From: an uncultured Sphingomonas sp.
GTDB taxonomy: Bacteria > Pseudomonadota > Alphaproteobacteria > Sphingomonadales > Sphingomonadaceae
Length of the DNA stretch: 64,000 nucleotides
Assembly (NCBI GenBank): GCA_913777325.1
Contig: CAJYSA010000107.1
Location: forward strand, 1 to 64,000
Reading direction: 5' to 3'
The notes under the pieces were generated by a model. It saw nothing but the letters and a program-made list of their open reading frames with translations, made no database searches and was not told the DNA's origin. Of the stretch, positions 27,805 through 35,891 are shown piece after piece (within the stretch, counting starts at the first letter, position 1; the number at the start of each line of letters is the position of its first letter). The position numbers were made by a program, and so were the translations under genes.

Positions 27805-28568
27805 TGCGGGTCCGCATCCTCGGCTCCGGCACCTCATCCGGTGTTCCAAGGATCGGAAACGACTGGGGAAATTGCGATCCCCTCGAGCCACGCAACCGCC
27901 GCACCCGCTCGTCGATCCTCGTCGAACACGATGCCACCCGCATCCTGATCGACACCAGCCCCGACATGCGCCAGCAACTGCTCGACGCCAACGTCGGGAC
28001 CGTCGACGCGGTGATCTGGACGCACGAACACGCCGATCACGTCTTCGGGATCGACGATCTTCGGCAAGTCTTTCATGCCCTTGGCCGTCCGGTGCCGGGT
28101 CTCGCCCGTCCGCGCACCGCCGCCGCGCTGCGCCGTCAGTTCGGCTATGTCTTCGAGGGAACCGGCGGTTATCCGCCTACGGTCCGGCTCGACGATCTGC
28201 CCGATCAGGCGCGCGTCGGCTCGATCACGGTCCATGCGGTCGATCAGCCGCACGGCAACATCACCTCGGCGGGCCTGGTGTTCGAGGCGGCCGGCAAGCG
28301 GATCGGCTATGCCACCGATCTCAGCGCGATGACGCCGGCGATGCGGGCGTTGTACATGGAGCTGGATATCTGGATCGTCGATGCGCTCCGTCGCCGGCCG
28401 CACCCGACACATCCCGATCTCGCGACCGTGCTCGGCTGGCATGCCCAACTCGCGCCCAAGCGAACCGCGCTGGTCCATATGGATCAGTCGATGGATTATG
28501 CGGGTCTCGTCGCGGAACTGCCGCTAGGCATCGAACCCGGCTTCGATGGCATGATGATGCAAGCATGA
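27804..28568 (+). CDS. MBL-fold hydrolase (PhnP/RNase Z-like)
   Basis: Metallo-beta-lactamase-fold phosphodiesterase of 254 residues. It starts MRVRILGSGTSSGVPRIG, the usual opening of PhnP-like and YcbX-type proteins, and has the metal site THEHADHVFGIDDLR and a late YATDLSAM and VHMDQSMDY. It could cleave cyclic phosphodiesters, as PhnP does in the C-P lyase pathway, but here it sits in the conserved metG-tatD neighbourhood, so a general nucleotide or RNA-related role is more likely than phosphonate use. It is coupled to the genes on both sides by 1- and 4-base overlaps. Confidence 0.92.
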   Translation: MRVRILGSGTSSGVPRIGNDWGNCDPLEPRNRRTRSSILVEHDATRILIDTSPDMRQQLLDANVGTVDAVIWTHEHADHVFGIDDLRQVFHALGRPVPGLARPRTAAALRRQFGYVFEGTGGYPPTVRLDDLPDQARVGSITVHAVDQPHGNITSAGLVFEAAGKRIGYATDLSAMTPAMRALYMELDIWIVDALRRRPHPTHPDLATVLGWHAQLAPKRTALVHMDQSMDYAGLVAELPLGIEPGFDGMMMQA

Positions 28569-28729
28569 GCGATCGATCGCTAACGATCGTGATGCTGCTC
28601 CTGGTGCTCGGTCTACCCGTGTCGGCATTGCTCGTACGACGCGTACCGACGCGTGATATCATCCGTTATGCGGCTATTTGGGTGGGGATCATCATCGTCC
28701 TCTACATCCTTGCTCGCCTATTTACATAA
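28565..28729 (+). CDS. Small two-helix membrane protein
   Basis: A 54-residue product starting MSDRSLTIVMLL whose ATG overlaps the stop of the MBL hydrolase as ATGA. It has two hydrophobic stretches, TIVMLLLVLGLPVSALLV and YAAIWVGIIIVLYILARLF, separated by a basic RRVPTRD loop, so both ends would lie on the same side of the inner membrane. I do not recognise a named family. Tight coupling to the upstream gene is the main evidence that it is real. Confidence 0.7.
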   Translation: MSDRSLTIVMLLLVLGLPVSALLVRRVPTRDIIRYAAIWVGIIIVLYILARLFT

Positions 28730-28807
28730 TGCTGATTATCGGAATTAGACACAGCCGCGGGGATAGTGCTCGTCAAATTCTCTTGCACCCTCCTCCGCGC
28801 CGCGGCC

Positions 28808-28948
28808 TTACGATCGCGCCGCCCCTAACCGCTGCGCCATCGCACGCTCCACGGGCGTCAGGCCGGCGAGAAGATCGTCGTTCACTTGTCGCTGTGGTGC
28901 CGGCGCGGTCTTGGCATTCTTGAACAGGCTCAGCGTGGTACGGGTCAT
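28808..28948 (-). CDS. Small hypothetical protein
   Basis: A 46-residue frame starting MTRTTLSLFKNAKTAPAPQR and ending RLGAARS, with AGAGGA about six bases before the ATG. It holds the helix-prone segment NDDLLAGLTPVERAMAQRLG. No known domain is recognised. It lies alone in the gap between the small membrane protein and ppk2. The good ribosome site and unbiased composition support it, but the short length leaves doubt. Confidence 0.45.
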   Translation of the reverse strand: MTRTTLSLFKNAKTAPAPQRQVNDDLLAGLTPVERAMAQRLGAARS

Positions 28949-29082
28949 TTCGATCCTCTGAATGGCACCGGCCGCACCTGCGGCTGGATGTCGCAAAAAC
29001 AGCGATGTTCGGGCTTGGTTCCGTTTTCCGGTGGAACGAAGCACGCGCGTCGCGCCTATCCCCGCGCAGGCAGGAGCATGAC

Positions 29083-29841
29083 ATGGCGGATGACGAATAC
29101 GAACGGCAACTGGAGCAGGCGCAACTCGCACTGGTCGCGTGGCAAATCGCAGCCGCCGCCTCGGGTGAGCGTGTGGTCATCGTCCTCGAAGGCCGAGACA
29201 GCGCCGGCAAGGACGGCACGATCAAGCGCATCGTCGAGCATCTGTCGGTTCGCCTGACCCGGGTGGTCGCGCTGCCGAAGCCGTCCGATCGCGAGCGCAC
29301 GCAATGGTATTTCCAGCGTTATGCCGCGCACCTGCCCGCCGCGGGCGAGATCGTGATTTTCAATCGATCCTGGTACAATCGCGCCGGCGTCGAGGTGGTG
29401 ATGGGCTTTTCGACCGAAGCCGAACAGGCCGAGTTCCTGCGCGATGCCCCGGATTTCGAGCGGATGCTGGTCGAAAGCGGGGTCCGGGTGGTCAAGCTGT
29501 GGCTCGATATCGGCAAGAAGGAACAGGCCAAGCGCCTGAAGGACCGCCGCACCGATCCGCTGAAACAATTGAAGGTGTCCGACATGGACGCGGTCGCGCA
29601 ACAGCACTGGGACGATTATTCCACCGCGCGCGACACGATGCTGCTGCGCACCCACACCCCCATCGCGCCCTGGCATTGTGTCCGGGCGGATCACAAGAAG
29701 GCGGCGCGGATCGCGGTGCTGCGCCACCTGGTCCACCGCATCGCCCCGCCCGCGATCGCGAAGGACGTACCCGTCGCCGATCCCGACGTGCTGTTCCCGT
29801 TCGACGCGAACGCGATCTCGGACGGGCGATTGGCGCGCTGA
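29083..29841 (+). CDS. ppk2: Polyphosphate kinase 2 (PPK2 family)
   Basis: Cytoplasmic enzyme of 252 residues that uses polyphosphate to phosphorylate nucleoside diphosphates or monophosphates, or makes polyphosphate in reverse. Walker A is EGRDSAGKDGTIKRI at residues 36-50. The second motif is FNRSWYNRAGVEVVMGF, where many relatives have DRSWYNR. The C-terminal lid has KRLKDRRTDPLKQLKVSDMD. The size fits a single-domain class I or III enzyme. The start at 29083 follows GCAGGAGCATGAC; an upstream frame from 29005 lacks family similarity. It lies downstream of a small minus-strand gene and upstream of a small zinc-ribbon gene. Confidence 0.93.
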   Translation: MADDEYERQLEQAQLALVAWQIAAAASGERVVIVLEGRDSAGKDGTIKRIVEHLSVRLTRVVALPKPSDRERTQWYFQRYAAHLPAAGEIVIFNRSWYNRAGVEVVMGFSTEAEQAEFLRDAPDFERMLVESGVRVVKLWLDIGKKEQAKRLKDRRTDPLKQLKVSDMDAVAQQHWDDYSTARDTMLLRTHTPIAPWHCVRADHKKAARIAVLRHLVHRIAPPAIAKDVPVADPDVLFPFDANAISDGRLAR

Positions 29842-29866
29842 TCGCGGCACTGCTAGACGGGCTACG

Positions 29867-30202
29867 ATGAAGCTTCTTTGCGCGATCGGCCTGCACCGCT
29901 GGAGCGGGAAGGCGACGGCCCGGCCCGGCACCACCGTCTATCGCTGCCAGGCGTGCCAGCGTTCGGTGCTGGTACACAACGGGCGTCGTCGCCGCCGAAA
30001 GCGGGTCTATCTCATCGCTGCCATGCTGGTGTCCGCCGGCATGTGGTTCGTCGGTTATAACCTGCTGGTCCACGGCCGCACCCGCGTGCTGCACACCGCC
30101 GCCAGCGCGACCCGCAAGGCGGAGGCCGCCGCCGCGCGCGGGCGTGCGGCGATCCACCGGGTCGAGGGAGATCGCGGCGCCTATCTCGACGGCGACGAAT
30201 GA
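29867..30202 (+). CDS. Small zinc-ribbon-like membrane protein
   Basis: A 111-residue product starting MKLLCAIGLHRWSGK. A CxH-like LCAIGLHRW and YRCQACQRS give an N-terminal putative zinc-binding ribbon; an Arg-rich patch and one transmembrane helix (VYLIAAMLVSAGMWFVGYNLL) follow; the tail is Ala-rich and charged and predicted helical. I know such C-W ribbon plus single-helix proteins only as uncharacterised. It follows ppk2 by 25 bp and probably shares its transcript. Confidence 0.65.
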   Translation: MKLLCAIGLHRWSGKATARPGTTVYRCQACQRSVLVHNGRRRRRKRVYLIAAMLVSAGMWFVGYNLLVHGRTRVLHTAASATRKAEAAAARGRAAIHRVEGDRGAYLDGDE

Positions 30203-30208
30203 GGGCCC

Positions 30209-31171
30209 TCACCGCGCCAGCGTCGGCGCCGCGGCGCCATCGGTCATCCGAACGCGCTCGATGCGCCCGTCCGCCGCATAGCGCACGCGGTCGATCGCCA
30301 CCTGTCGCTCGCCGGTATAGGGCGCTCGCCCGACGGGGCGTTCCCAGCGATGGTAGACGATCAGCCACTCGCCGCGCGGGCCACGCACGAAACTGTGATG
30401 CCCCGGCCCTTTGTGGGTCGCATCGCTGCTCAGGATCGCGCCGCGATACCGCCACGGCCCGACCGGCGATGGGGCGGTCGCGTAATGGACGGAATAGTCC
30501 GGCCCGTTGAACCGTCCATGGCTGTACGAAAGATAATAGACGCCGTCGCGTTCGTGCATGAAAGCGCCCTCGGTAAAGCGCGGCGGCGTCGTCACGCGCA
30601 CCTCACGCCCGAGATGGGTCATGTCAGGCGTCAGTTCCCAGATGCGTAACGTCGCCCCGGCGCTGCCCCCGGCGTAGAGATAGGCGCGACCATCCTTGGG
30701 GTCCACGAACACCATCGGATCGATCGCCTCGAACCCCACGCCGCCGGTCACCAGTGGGCGTCCGCTATCGCGATACGGTCCCTGTGGCCGGTCCGCGACC
30801 GCCACCCCGATCCGGCTCGGCGTCGGGTTCTGCGGCCCGACCGAATAATAGAGGTACCATTTGCCATCGCGGGTCGCGACGCCGGGCGCCCAAAGGAAAT
30901 GCTCGCGCGCCCTATCGTCGCCGATCCATCCGATCTGCTCGCGCCGGATCAATTCTCCGCGCGGCTGCCATGTCCTCAGGTCGCGCGACGCGAAGGCGCC
31001 GAACCGATCCGCTGCCCAGCTTCCGCCCGGCCCACCCGTCGGGAACACCCACAGCTCGCCGTCGATCATCATCGCGTGCGGATCGGCACCCTGGAATTGC
31101 GGATTGTCGGCCAGCGCCGGTGCAGCGGCAACAGCGAGCGCCAGGGAGGCGGTGAAAGCGCGGATCATCAT
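30209..31171 (-). CDS. Secreted GH43-type glycoside hydrolase
   Basis: Five-bladed propeller glycosidase of 320 residues with a signal peptide ending at APALA. The catalytic triad is visible as QGADPHAMMIDG (general base Asp), EAIDPMVFVD (pKa-modulating Asp) and RFTEGAFMHERDG (acid Glu). The family cleaves arabinan, xylan or beta-galactan side chains, and the exact glycan is not readable. It is divergent from a GH5-type gene over a 76-bp gap, so a shared promoter region is likely. Two ATG codons are adjacent at 31171 and 31168; the first is listed. Confidence 0.9.
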   Translation of the reverse strand: MMIRAFTASLALAVAAAPALADNPQFQGADPHAMMIDGELWVFPTGGPGGSWAADRFGAFASRDLRTWQPRGELIRREQIGWIGDDRAREHFLWAPGVATRDGKWYLYYSVGPQNPTPSRIGVAVADRPQGPYRDSGRPLVTGGVGFEAIDPMVFVDPKDGRAYLYAGGSAGATLRIWELTPDMTHLGREVRVTTPPRFTEGAFMHERDGVYYLSYSHGRFNGPDYSVHYATAPSPVGPWRYRGAILSSDATHKGPGHHSFVRGPRGEWLIVYHRWERPVGRAPYTGERQVAIDRVRYAADGRIERVRMTDGAAAPTLAR

Positions 31172-31247
31172 GGAATGATACGATAATTCCTCGCCTTTGC
31201 CGAGCGTTGAGTTGTAGGGTCGCGCAAACGACGAGGGAGAGGAAGCG

Positions 31248-32387
31248 ATGGCACACCGGCATGTTGGCGCGTTGCTGGCCACCGTGGCCGCCACGATGGC
31301 GCTGCCAGCCGAGGCGCGGGGGCGGTGGAGCGAGGCGCAGGCGAAGGCATGGTATCGCGCGCAGCCGTGGCTGGTCGGTGCGAACTACACCCCCGCCTCC
31401 GCGATCAACCAGCTGGAGATGTGGCAGGCGACGACCTGGGATCCGCAGGCGATCGACCGCGAACTCGGCTGGGCGCATGACATCGGCATGAACACGATGC
31501 GCGTGTTCCTCCACGATCAGCTCTGGCGACAGGATCCGGCAGGTTTTCGCCAGCGGATCGATGCCTTCCTGACGATCGCCGCGCGCCACGGGGTCAAGCC
31601 GCTCTTCGTCCTGTTCGACAGTTGCTGGGACCCCGATCCGAAGCTCGGGCCACAGCATCCCCCCACCCCCGGCGTCCACAATTCGGGATGGGTGCAGGGG
31701 CCGGGAATGGCCGGGCTGCGCGACCGTAGCCGCTATCCGGGGTACAAGGCATATGTTCAGGGCGTCATCGGCGCCTTTCGTGACGATCCTCGCATCCTCG
31801 GCTGGGATGTCTGGAACGAGCCGGACAATGGCGCGGACCAGTATAAGGGTCAGGATGGCAAGGAGCCGCTGGTTCGCGCCCTGCTGGCTCAGGTCTTCAC
31901 CTGGGCCCGTGCTGCCGATCCGTCGCAGCCGCTGACCTCCGGCGTGTGGCAGCATGACGACTGGACCCCGCGTGGGGGCAAACGTACCGCGATGGAGACG
32001 CTGCAACTTGAGCAGTCGGACGTGATCTCCTTCCACGATTACAGTTGGCCGGAAACGTTCGAGGCGCGCGTGAAGCAATTGCTTCCCTATGGCCGGCCGA
32101 TCCTGTGCACCGAATATATGGCGCGCGGCAACGGCTCGACCTTCGATGGCTCGCTGCCGATCGGAAAGCGCTACGATGTCGCGATGTTCAATTGGGGGTT
32201 CGTCGATGGCAAGACGCAGACCCGATTGCCTTGGGATAGCTGGAAGAAGCCTTATGTGCTGGAGGAGCCGACGATCTGGTTTCACGAGGTGTTCCGCGCC
32301 GACGGCACGCCATACAGGGCGGCGGAGACGGACCTGATCCGCAAGCTCGCCGCCGCGCCGCGCGGGGTGGCGCCCGCCGTTCGTTAG
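31248..32387 (+). CDS. Secreted GH5-like glycoside hydrolase (cellulase superfamily)
   Basis: TIM-barrel glycosidase of 379 residues. A signal peptide ends near EARG. The acid/base is the Glu in LGWDVWNEPDNG, and the nucleophile is the Glu in PILCTEYMARGN, the clan GH-A arrangement. Other conserved pieces are GMNTMRVFLHDQLW and the FVLFDSCWD strand. It would act on beta-linked glucan, mannan or xylan. GAGAGGAAGC precedes the ATG. With the divergent GH43 gene it forms a small polysaccharide-utilisation pair without its own TonB receptor. Confidence 0.88.
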   Translation: MAHRHVGALLATVAATMALPAEARGRWSEAQAKAWYRAQPWLVGANYTPASAINQLEMWQATTWDPQAIDRELGWAHDIGMNTMRVFLHDQLWRQDPAGFRQRIDAFLTIAARHGVKPLFVLFDSCWDPDPKLGPQHPPTPGVHNSGWVQGPGMAGLRDRSRYPGYKAYVQGVIGAFRDDPRILGWDVWNEPDNGADQYKGQDGKEPLVRALLAQVFTWARAADPSQPLTSGVWQHDDWTPRGGKRTAMETLQLEQSDVISFHDYSWPETFEARVKQLLPYGRPILCTEYMARGNGSTFDGSLPIGKRYDVAMFNWGFVDGKTQTRLPWDSWKKPYVLEEPTIWFHEVFRADGTPYRAAETDLIRKLAAAPRGVAPAVR

Positions 32388-32477
32388 CGCCCTTCCCGCT
32401 GCACCATCATCCGCACTTGCCGTAGCCTCTGTGACTTCGTAGCCGAAACCAGATAGTTGGCGGGACATGGACATATC

Positions 32478-34421
32478 ATGGCGCGTCTGATCGTCCGGCT
32501 GAAGGAGCTACGACACTCCGATCACCTGATCACGGCACAGGTGCGCGCGGTGCTGGTCGAGTCGCTCTACGCCTCACCCGGCTCGTTGGTGATCGGCGCG
32601 CTGACGAGTACCACGATCGCTGCGGTCGTCGCGTGGTCGGTGCGTGACATGTGGCTGGCGACGTGTGCGATCCTGATCGGGATGGTCGGCGCGGCGCGGA
32701 TCGTCGACGCGCTACGCCCGCATCGCCGCGACGATGATCAAGCGGCGGCGGTGCGCCGCCACGAACTCGATTACCGGCTCGGCGCGCTCGCTTATGCCGG
32801 TCTGCTCGGGCTGTTCGGGTTCCTGACGCTGACACGCACATCCGACGGCATCGTGCAGTTGCTCGCGGTCACCACCGCGATCGGCTATGCCGCCGGCATC
32901 GCGGGGCGCAACGCGGGCCGCCCGTTGATCGCGCTGAGCCAATTGTGCTGTGCCTCGCTGCCACTGGTCGCCGGGCTGATGTTCGCCATGCGCCCGCTGC
33001 AAATGGTGCTGGCGGTGGTGATCGTGCTGTTCGTCATCGCGATGATGGACATCACGCTGCAAACCTATGGCGCGATCCTGAAGGCGACGATCGTCAGCCA
33101 CGAAAACGCCGCGCTCGCCGCACATCACGCCGCGTTGGCGCGCCGTGACGACCTGACCGGCGTCGCCAACCGCACCGCCTTCCGCGAGCAGTTCGAGCAA
33201 CGGCTGCAGGCGGGGACAGCCGATGGCGGTCGGCTGTCGCTCTATTGGCTGGATCTCGATCGCTTCAAGGAGGTGAACGATACGTTCGGGCATTTGGCCG
33301 GCAACGCGCTGCTCACCGCCGTCGCCGGACGGCTGCGGGCGGAATTGGGCGAGCGCGGTATCGTCGCGCGCCTGGGCGGTGACGAATTTGCGATCCTGCT
33401 GGACGTTGCCGATCGGCAGGCTGCCGCCGAGGCGGGCACCGCGATCCTTGCCCAGGTGCGCCGCCCGATCGCGTACGATGGCGGCAACCTTCGCACCAGC
33501 GTATCGATCGGCGTGGCGATGGCGCCGGACAATGGAAGCGACGTCGACACGCTGTTCAAGCACGCGGACCTCGCCCTGTATCGCGCCAAGGAGAGCGGGC
33601 GCGGGCAGCTATATTTCTACGAACCCGTCATGGACGAGAAGATCGAGCGTCGTCGCCTGTTGGGCGCCGAGCTGCACGGTGCGCTGGCACGTGGCGAATT
33701 CTATTTGCTGTACCAGCCGATCTATGATCTGGCCGCCCGGCGCATCGGCAGTTGCGAGGTGCTGCTACGCTGGACCAACCGCCACCACGGCGTGGTGTCG
33801 CCCGCCGAATTCATCCCGGTGGCCGAAGATAACGGCACGATCGACGCGATCGGCCATTGGGTGCTGTACCAGGCGTGCCGTGCTGCCCGCGACTGGCCGG
33901 CACCGGTCACGATCGCGGTGAACCTGTCCCCGATCCAGCTACGCGCGGCGCACCTGCCGGCGATCGTGCTCGATGCGTTGACCGCCAGTGGTTTGACCCC
34001 CGAACGCCTCAACCTGGAGGTCACCGAGTCCGTGCTGCTGGAGGATGTCGAGACGTCGCTGTCCGCGCTGCGTGCGCTCAACGCGCTGCGCGTCCGCACC
34101 ACGCTCGACGATTTCGGCACCGGCTATTCGTCGCTCAGCTATCTGACCCATTTTCCGTTCCAGACGCTCAAGATCGATCGATCGTTCATCGCCGATCTCG
34201 ACACGAGCCCGGCCTCGATCGCGATCGTGCAGACGATCGTCGATCTCGCCGCGAAGCTCGGGATGCGCACCGTCGCCGAGGGTGTCGAGACGCAGGCGCA
34301 GCTCGACCAGCTACGCCGCACCCGCTGCGATGCGGTGCAAGGATATCTGCTTGCCCGCCCGATGCCGGCGGACAGGGTGGCGGCCCTGCTCGCCAGCGAA
34401 GGGGATGACGGGACGGCGTGA
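32478..34421 (+). CDS. Membrane GGDEF-EAL cyclic-di-GMP enzyme
   Basis: Protein of 647 residues. The first 200 carry about six hydrophobic helices (a MASE-like membrane sensor). The GGDEF domain has LDLDRFKEVNDTFGH and an intact RLGGDEFAILL active site. The EAL domain has YQPIYDL, EVLLRW (EVL in place of EAL, catalytic Glu kept), NLSPIQL, LEVTES, LDDFGTGYSSL, LKIDRSFI and AEGVETQAQL, so all usual metal and base residues are present. It may both make and degrade c-di-GMP. The start at 32478 is chosen over a TTG at 32457. It is convergent with the rpfF-type gene, 10 bp apart, which hints at a link between DSF signal and c-di-GMP. Confidence 0.9.
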   Translation: MARLIVRLKELRHSDHLITAQVRAVLVESLYASPGSLVIGALTSTTIAAVVAWSVRDMWLATCAILIGMVGAARIVDALRPHRRDDDQAAAVRRHELDYRLGALAYAGLLGLFGFLTLTRTSDGIVQLLAVTTAIGYAAGIAGRNAGRPLIALSQLCCASLPLVAGLMFAMRPLQMVLAVVIVLFVIAMMDITLQTYGAILKATIVSHENAALAAHHAALARRDDLTGVANRTAFREQFEQRLQAGTADGGRLSLYWLDLDRFKEVNDTFGHLAGNALLTAVAGRLRAELGERGIVARLGGDEFAILLDVADRQAAAEAGTAILAQVRRPIAYDGGNLRTSVSIGVAMAPDNGSDVDTLFKHADLALYRAKESGRGQLYFYEPVMDEKIERRRLLGAELHGALARGEFYLLYQPIYDLAARRIGSCEVLLRWTNRHHGVVSPAEFIPVAEDNGTIDAIGHWVLYQACRAARDWPAPVTIAVNLSPIQLRAAHLPAIVLDALTASGLTPERLNLEVTESVLLEDVETSLSALRALNALRVRTTLDDFGTGYSSLSYLTHFPFQTLKIDRSFIADLDTSPASIAIVQTIVDLAAKLGMRTVAEGVETQAQLDQLRRTRCDAVQGYLLARPMPADRVAALLASEGDDGTA

Positions 34422-34431
34422 AACGGCGCGC

Positions 34432-35307
34432 CTACCCCGCCCGCGCCTGCAACCGCTGCTGCGCAGTCACCAGCCGCCGCATCAGCTTCAGGTCGGTCTC
34501 GCTCAGGCGCAGCGCGGCGTCGGCCCACAGCTCCACCACCGCCTCCAGTTCGGCGAGTGGCAGCGGGTTCACCGCGCGCGACGCCTCGTAGATCGCGGCA
34601 TGGCCTGAGTGGCGGCGTCGATTGGCGCGCAGATACGCCTCGACCACCTGCCGCCCCTCTCCCGGCGCCGCGAGCGCGTGGACCAGTCCCATGTCGTACA
34701 TGTCCTCGGCGCTATAGGTCTGTCCGCTCAGGATCATCTGCTCGGCCCGCGCCGCGCCCAACCGTCGCGACAGGAAGCAATGCGCACCCATGCCGGGAAA
34801 CAGCCCGAACAGCGTCTCCGGCAAGCCGAAGCGCGCGCCGCGTTCCGCGATGACGACATTGAACGACAGCAGCGCCTCGAACCCGCCGCCCAGCGCATCG
34901 CCCTCGACCAGCGCGATCGTCACGATCGATCGCCCCAGCCCCTGCATGTTCCGATGCAGGATCCGGACGCACGCCCGGCCATAGCCGACCAGCGCGGCAT
35001 GGTCGCGCGCGCGGATCAGCCGTGCGAACAGGTCCAGGTCCCCGCCCAGCGAGAACACGTCCGGGAAGCGTGAGCCGAGCACCAGATAGCGGATCGGCAT
35101 CGCGCCGCTCCCGTGCGCCACATCGATATCGTCCTGCCATTGCGCGATATCGCGCAACAGCGCCTTGTTGAAACTGGGCCGGTCGCGCGCGCGCATGAAG
35201 GTCCATAACGTGTCCAGCGTCGGATCGAACGTGACATCCAGTTGGTCCAGCGCGAACAACGCGCGCGTGCCGGTGCGCGTGGCGTCAATGGTTTGCGGAA
35301 CAGTCAT
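34432..35307 (-). CDS. rpfF: RpfF-type DSF synthase (crotonase superfamily)
   Basis: Crotonase-fold enzyme of 291 residues that resembles Xanthomonas RpfF from end to end rather than ordinary enoyl-CoA hydratase. Matching blocks are SLGGDLDLFARLI, VEGDALGGGFEALLS, GLPETLFGLFPGMGA and the C-terminal ELWADAALRLSETDLKLMRRLV. The two catalytic glutamates are Glu144 (GGGFEA) and Glu164 (GLPET), three positions off those of RpfF. It would make a cis-2-unsaturated fatty acid signal (DSF) from acyl-ACP. The start at 35307 follows TGAGGAAAAACC. No rpfC/rpfG gene is next to it, but a GGDEF-EAL gene is convergent. Confidence 0.87.
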   Translation of the reverse strand: MTVPQTIDATRTGTRALFALDQLDVTFDPTLDTLWTFMRARDRPSFNKALLRDIAQWQDDIDVAHGSGAMPIRYLVLGSRFPDVFSLGGDLDLFARLIRARDHAALVGYGRACVRILHRNMQGLGRSIVTIALVEGDALGGGFEALLSFNVVIAERGARFGLPETLFGLFPGMGAHCFLSRRLGAARAEQMILSGQTYSAEDMYDMGLVHALAAPGEGRQVVEAYLRANRRRHSGHAAIYEASRAVNPLPLAELEAVVELWADAALRLSETDLKLMRRLVTAQQRLQARAG

Positions 35308-35419
35308 CGGTTTTTCCTCATTGTCGACAGCGGCTTGCTGTCGATTGAGAATAACCGGAACCGCGCGGCCGGGCTGCCACGCGGCTGGCGGTCGCGACAT
35401 CGGCATGGCATGGCGCGTC

Positions 35420-35878
35420 ATGCCCGCTTCCTTGCGCATCCTCGTCGACGCCGACGCCTGCCCGGTGAAGGAGGAGATCTACCGCGTCGCGTACCGCGTG
35501 GCGGTGCCGGTCACGATCGTCAGCAACGCGTATCTGCGTATCCCGACGCACCCGCTGCTGACACGCGTGGTGGTCGACGATGGCTTCGACGCCGCGGACG
35601 ACTGGATCGCGGCGAATGTCGATGCCGCCGCCCTGGTCGTCACCGCCGACATCCTGCTCGCGGATCGTTGCCTGAAGGCGGGGGCCGGCGCGGTGCTCGC
35701 CCCCAACGGTCGCCCCTTCACCACCGCATCGATCGGCAATGCGGTGGCCGTCCGCGCGATCATGAGCGACCTGCGCGCCGGCGGCGACCGCATCTGCGGC
35801 CCGCCCCCGTTCGCGAAGGAAGATCGCTCGCGCTTCCTGTCCGCGCTCGACGCCGCGATCGTCCGCCTGCGGCGGTGA
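35420..35878 (+). CDS. YaiI/YqxD family protein (UPF0178)
   Basis: Protein of 152 residues with ILVDADACPVKEEIYRVA at the N-terminus, IVSNAYLRIP, VVTADILLADRCLKAGA and the closing APNGRPFTTASIGNA, all hallmarks of the UPF0178 (DUF188) family. The Asp-rich N-terminus (DADACPVK) and the TADIxLA segment recall PIN-like nucleases, but function is not established. The start at 35420 (MPASLRIL) fits the family; an in-frame ATG at 35405 adds five residues. The ribosome site is weak. Confidence 0.9.
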   Translation: MPASLRILVDADACPVKEEIYRVAYRVAVPVTIVSNAYLRIPTHPLLTRVVVDDGFDAADDWIAANVDAAALVVTADILLADRCLKAGAGAVLAPNGRPFTTASIGNAVAVRAIMSDLRAGGDRICGPPPFAKEDRSRFLSALDAAIVRLRR

Positions 35879-35891
35879 TGCGCGCCGGTCG

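Noticed and set aside
27804..28568. MBL hydrolase as PhnP, part of the phosphonate system
   Set aside because: It is similar to PhnP, but it sits in the metG-tatD housekeeping string, 17 kb from the phosphonate block, and no C-P lyase genes (phnG-phnM) are present.
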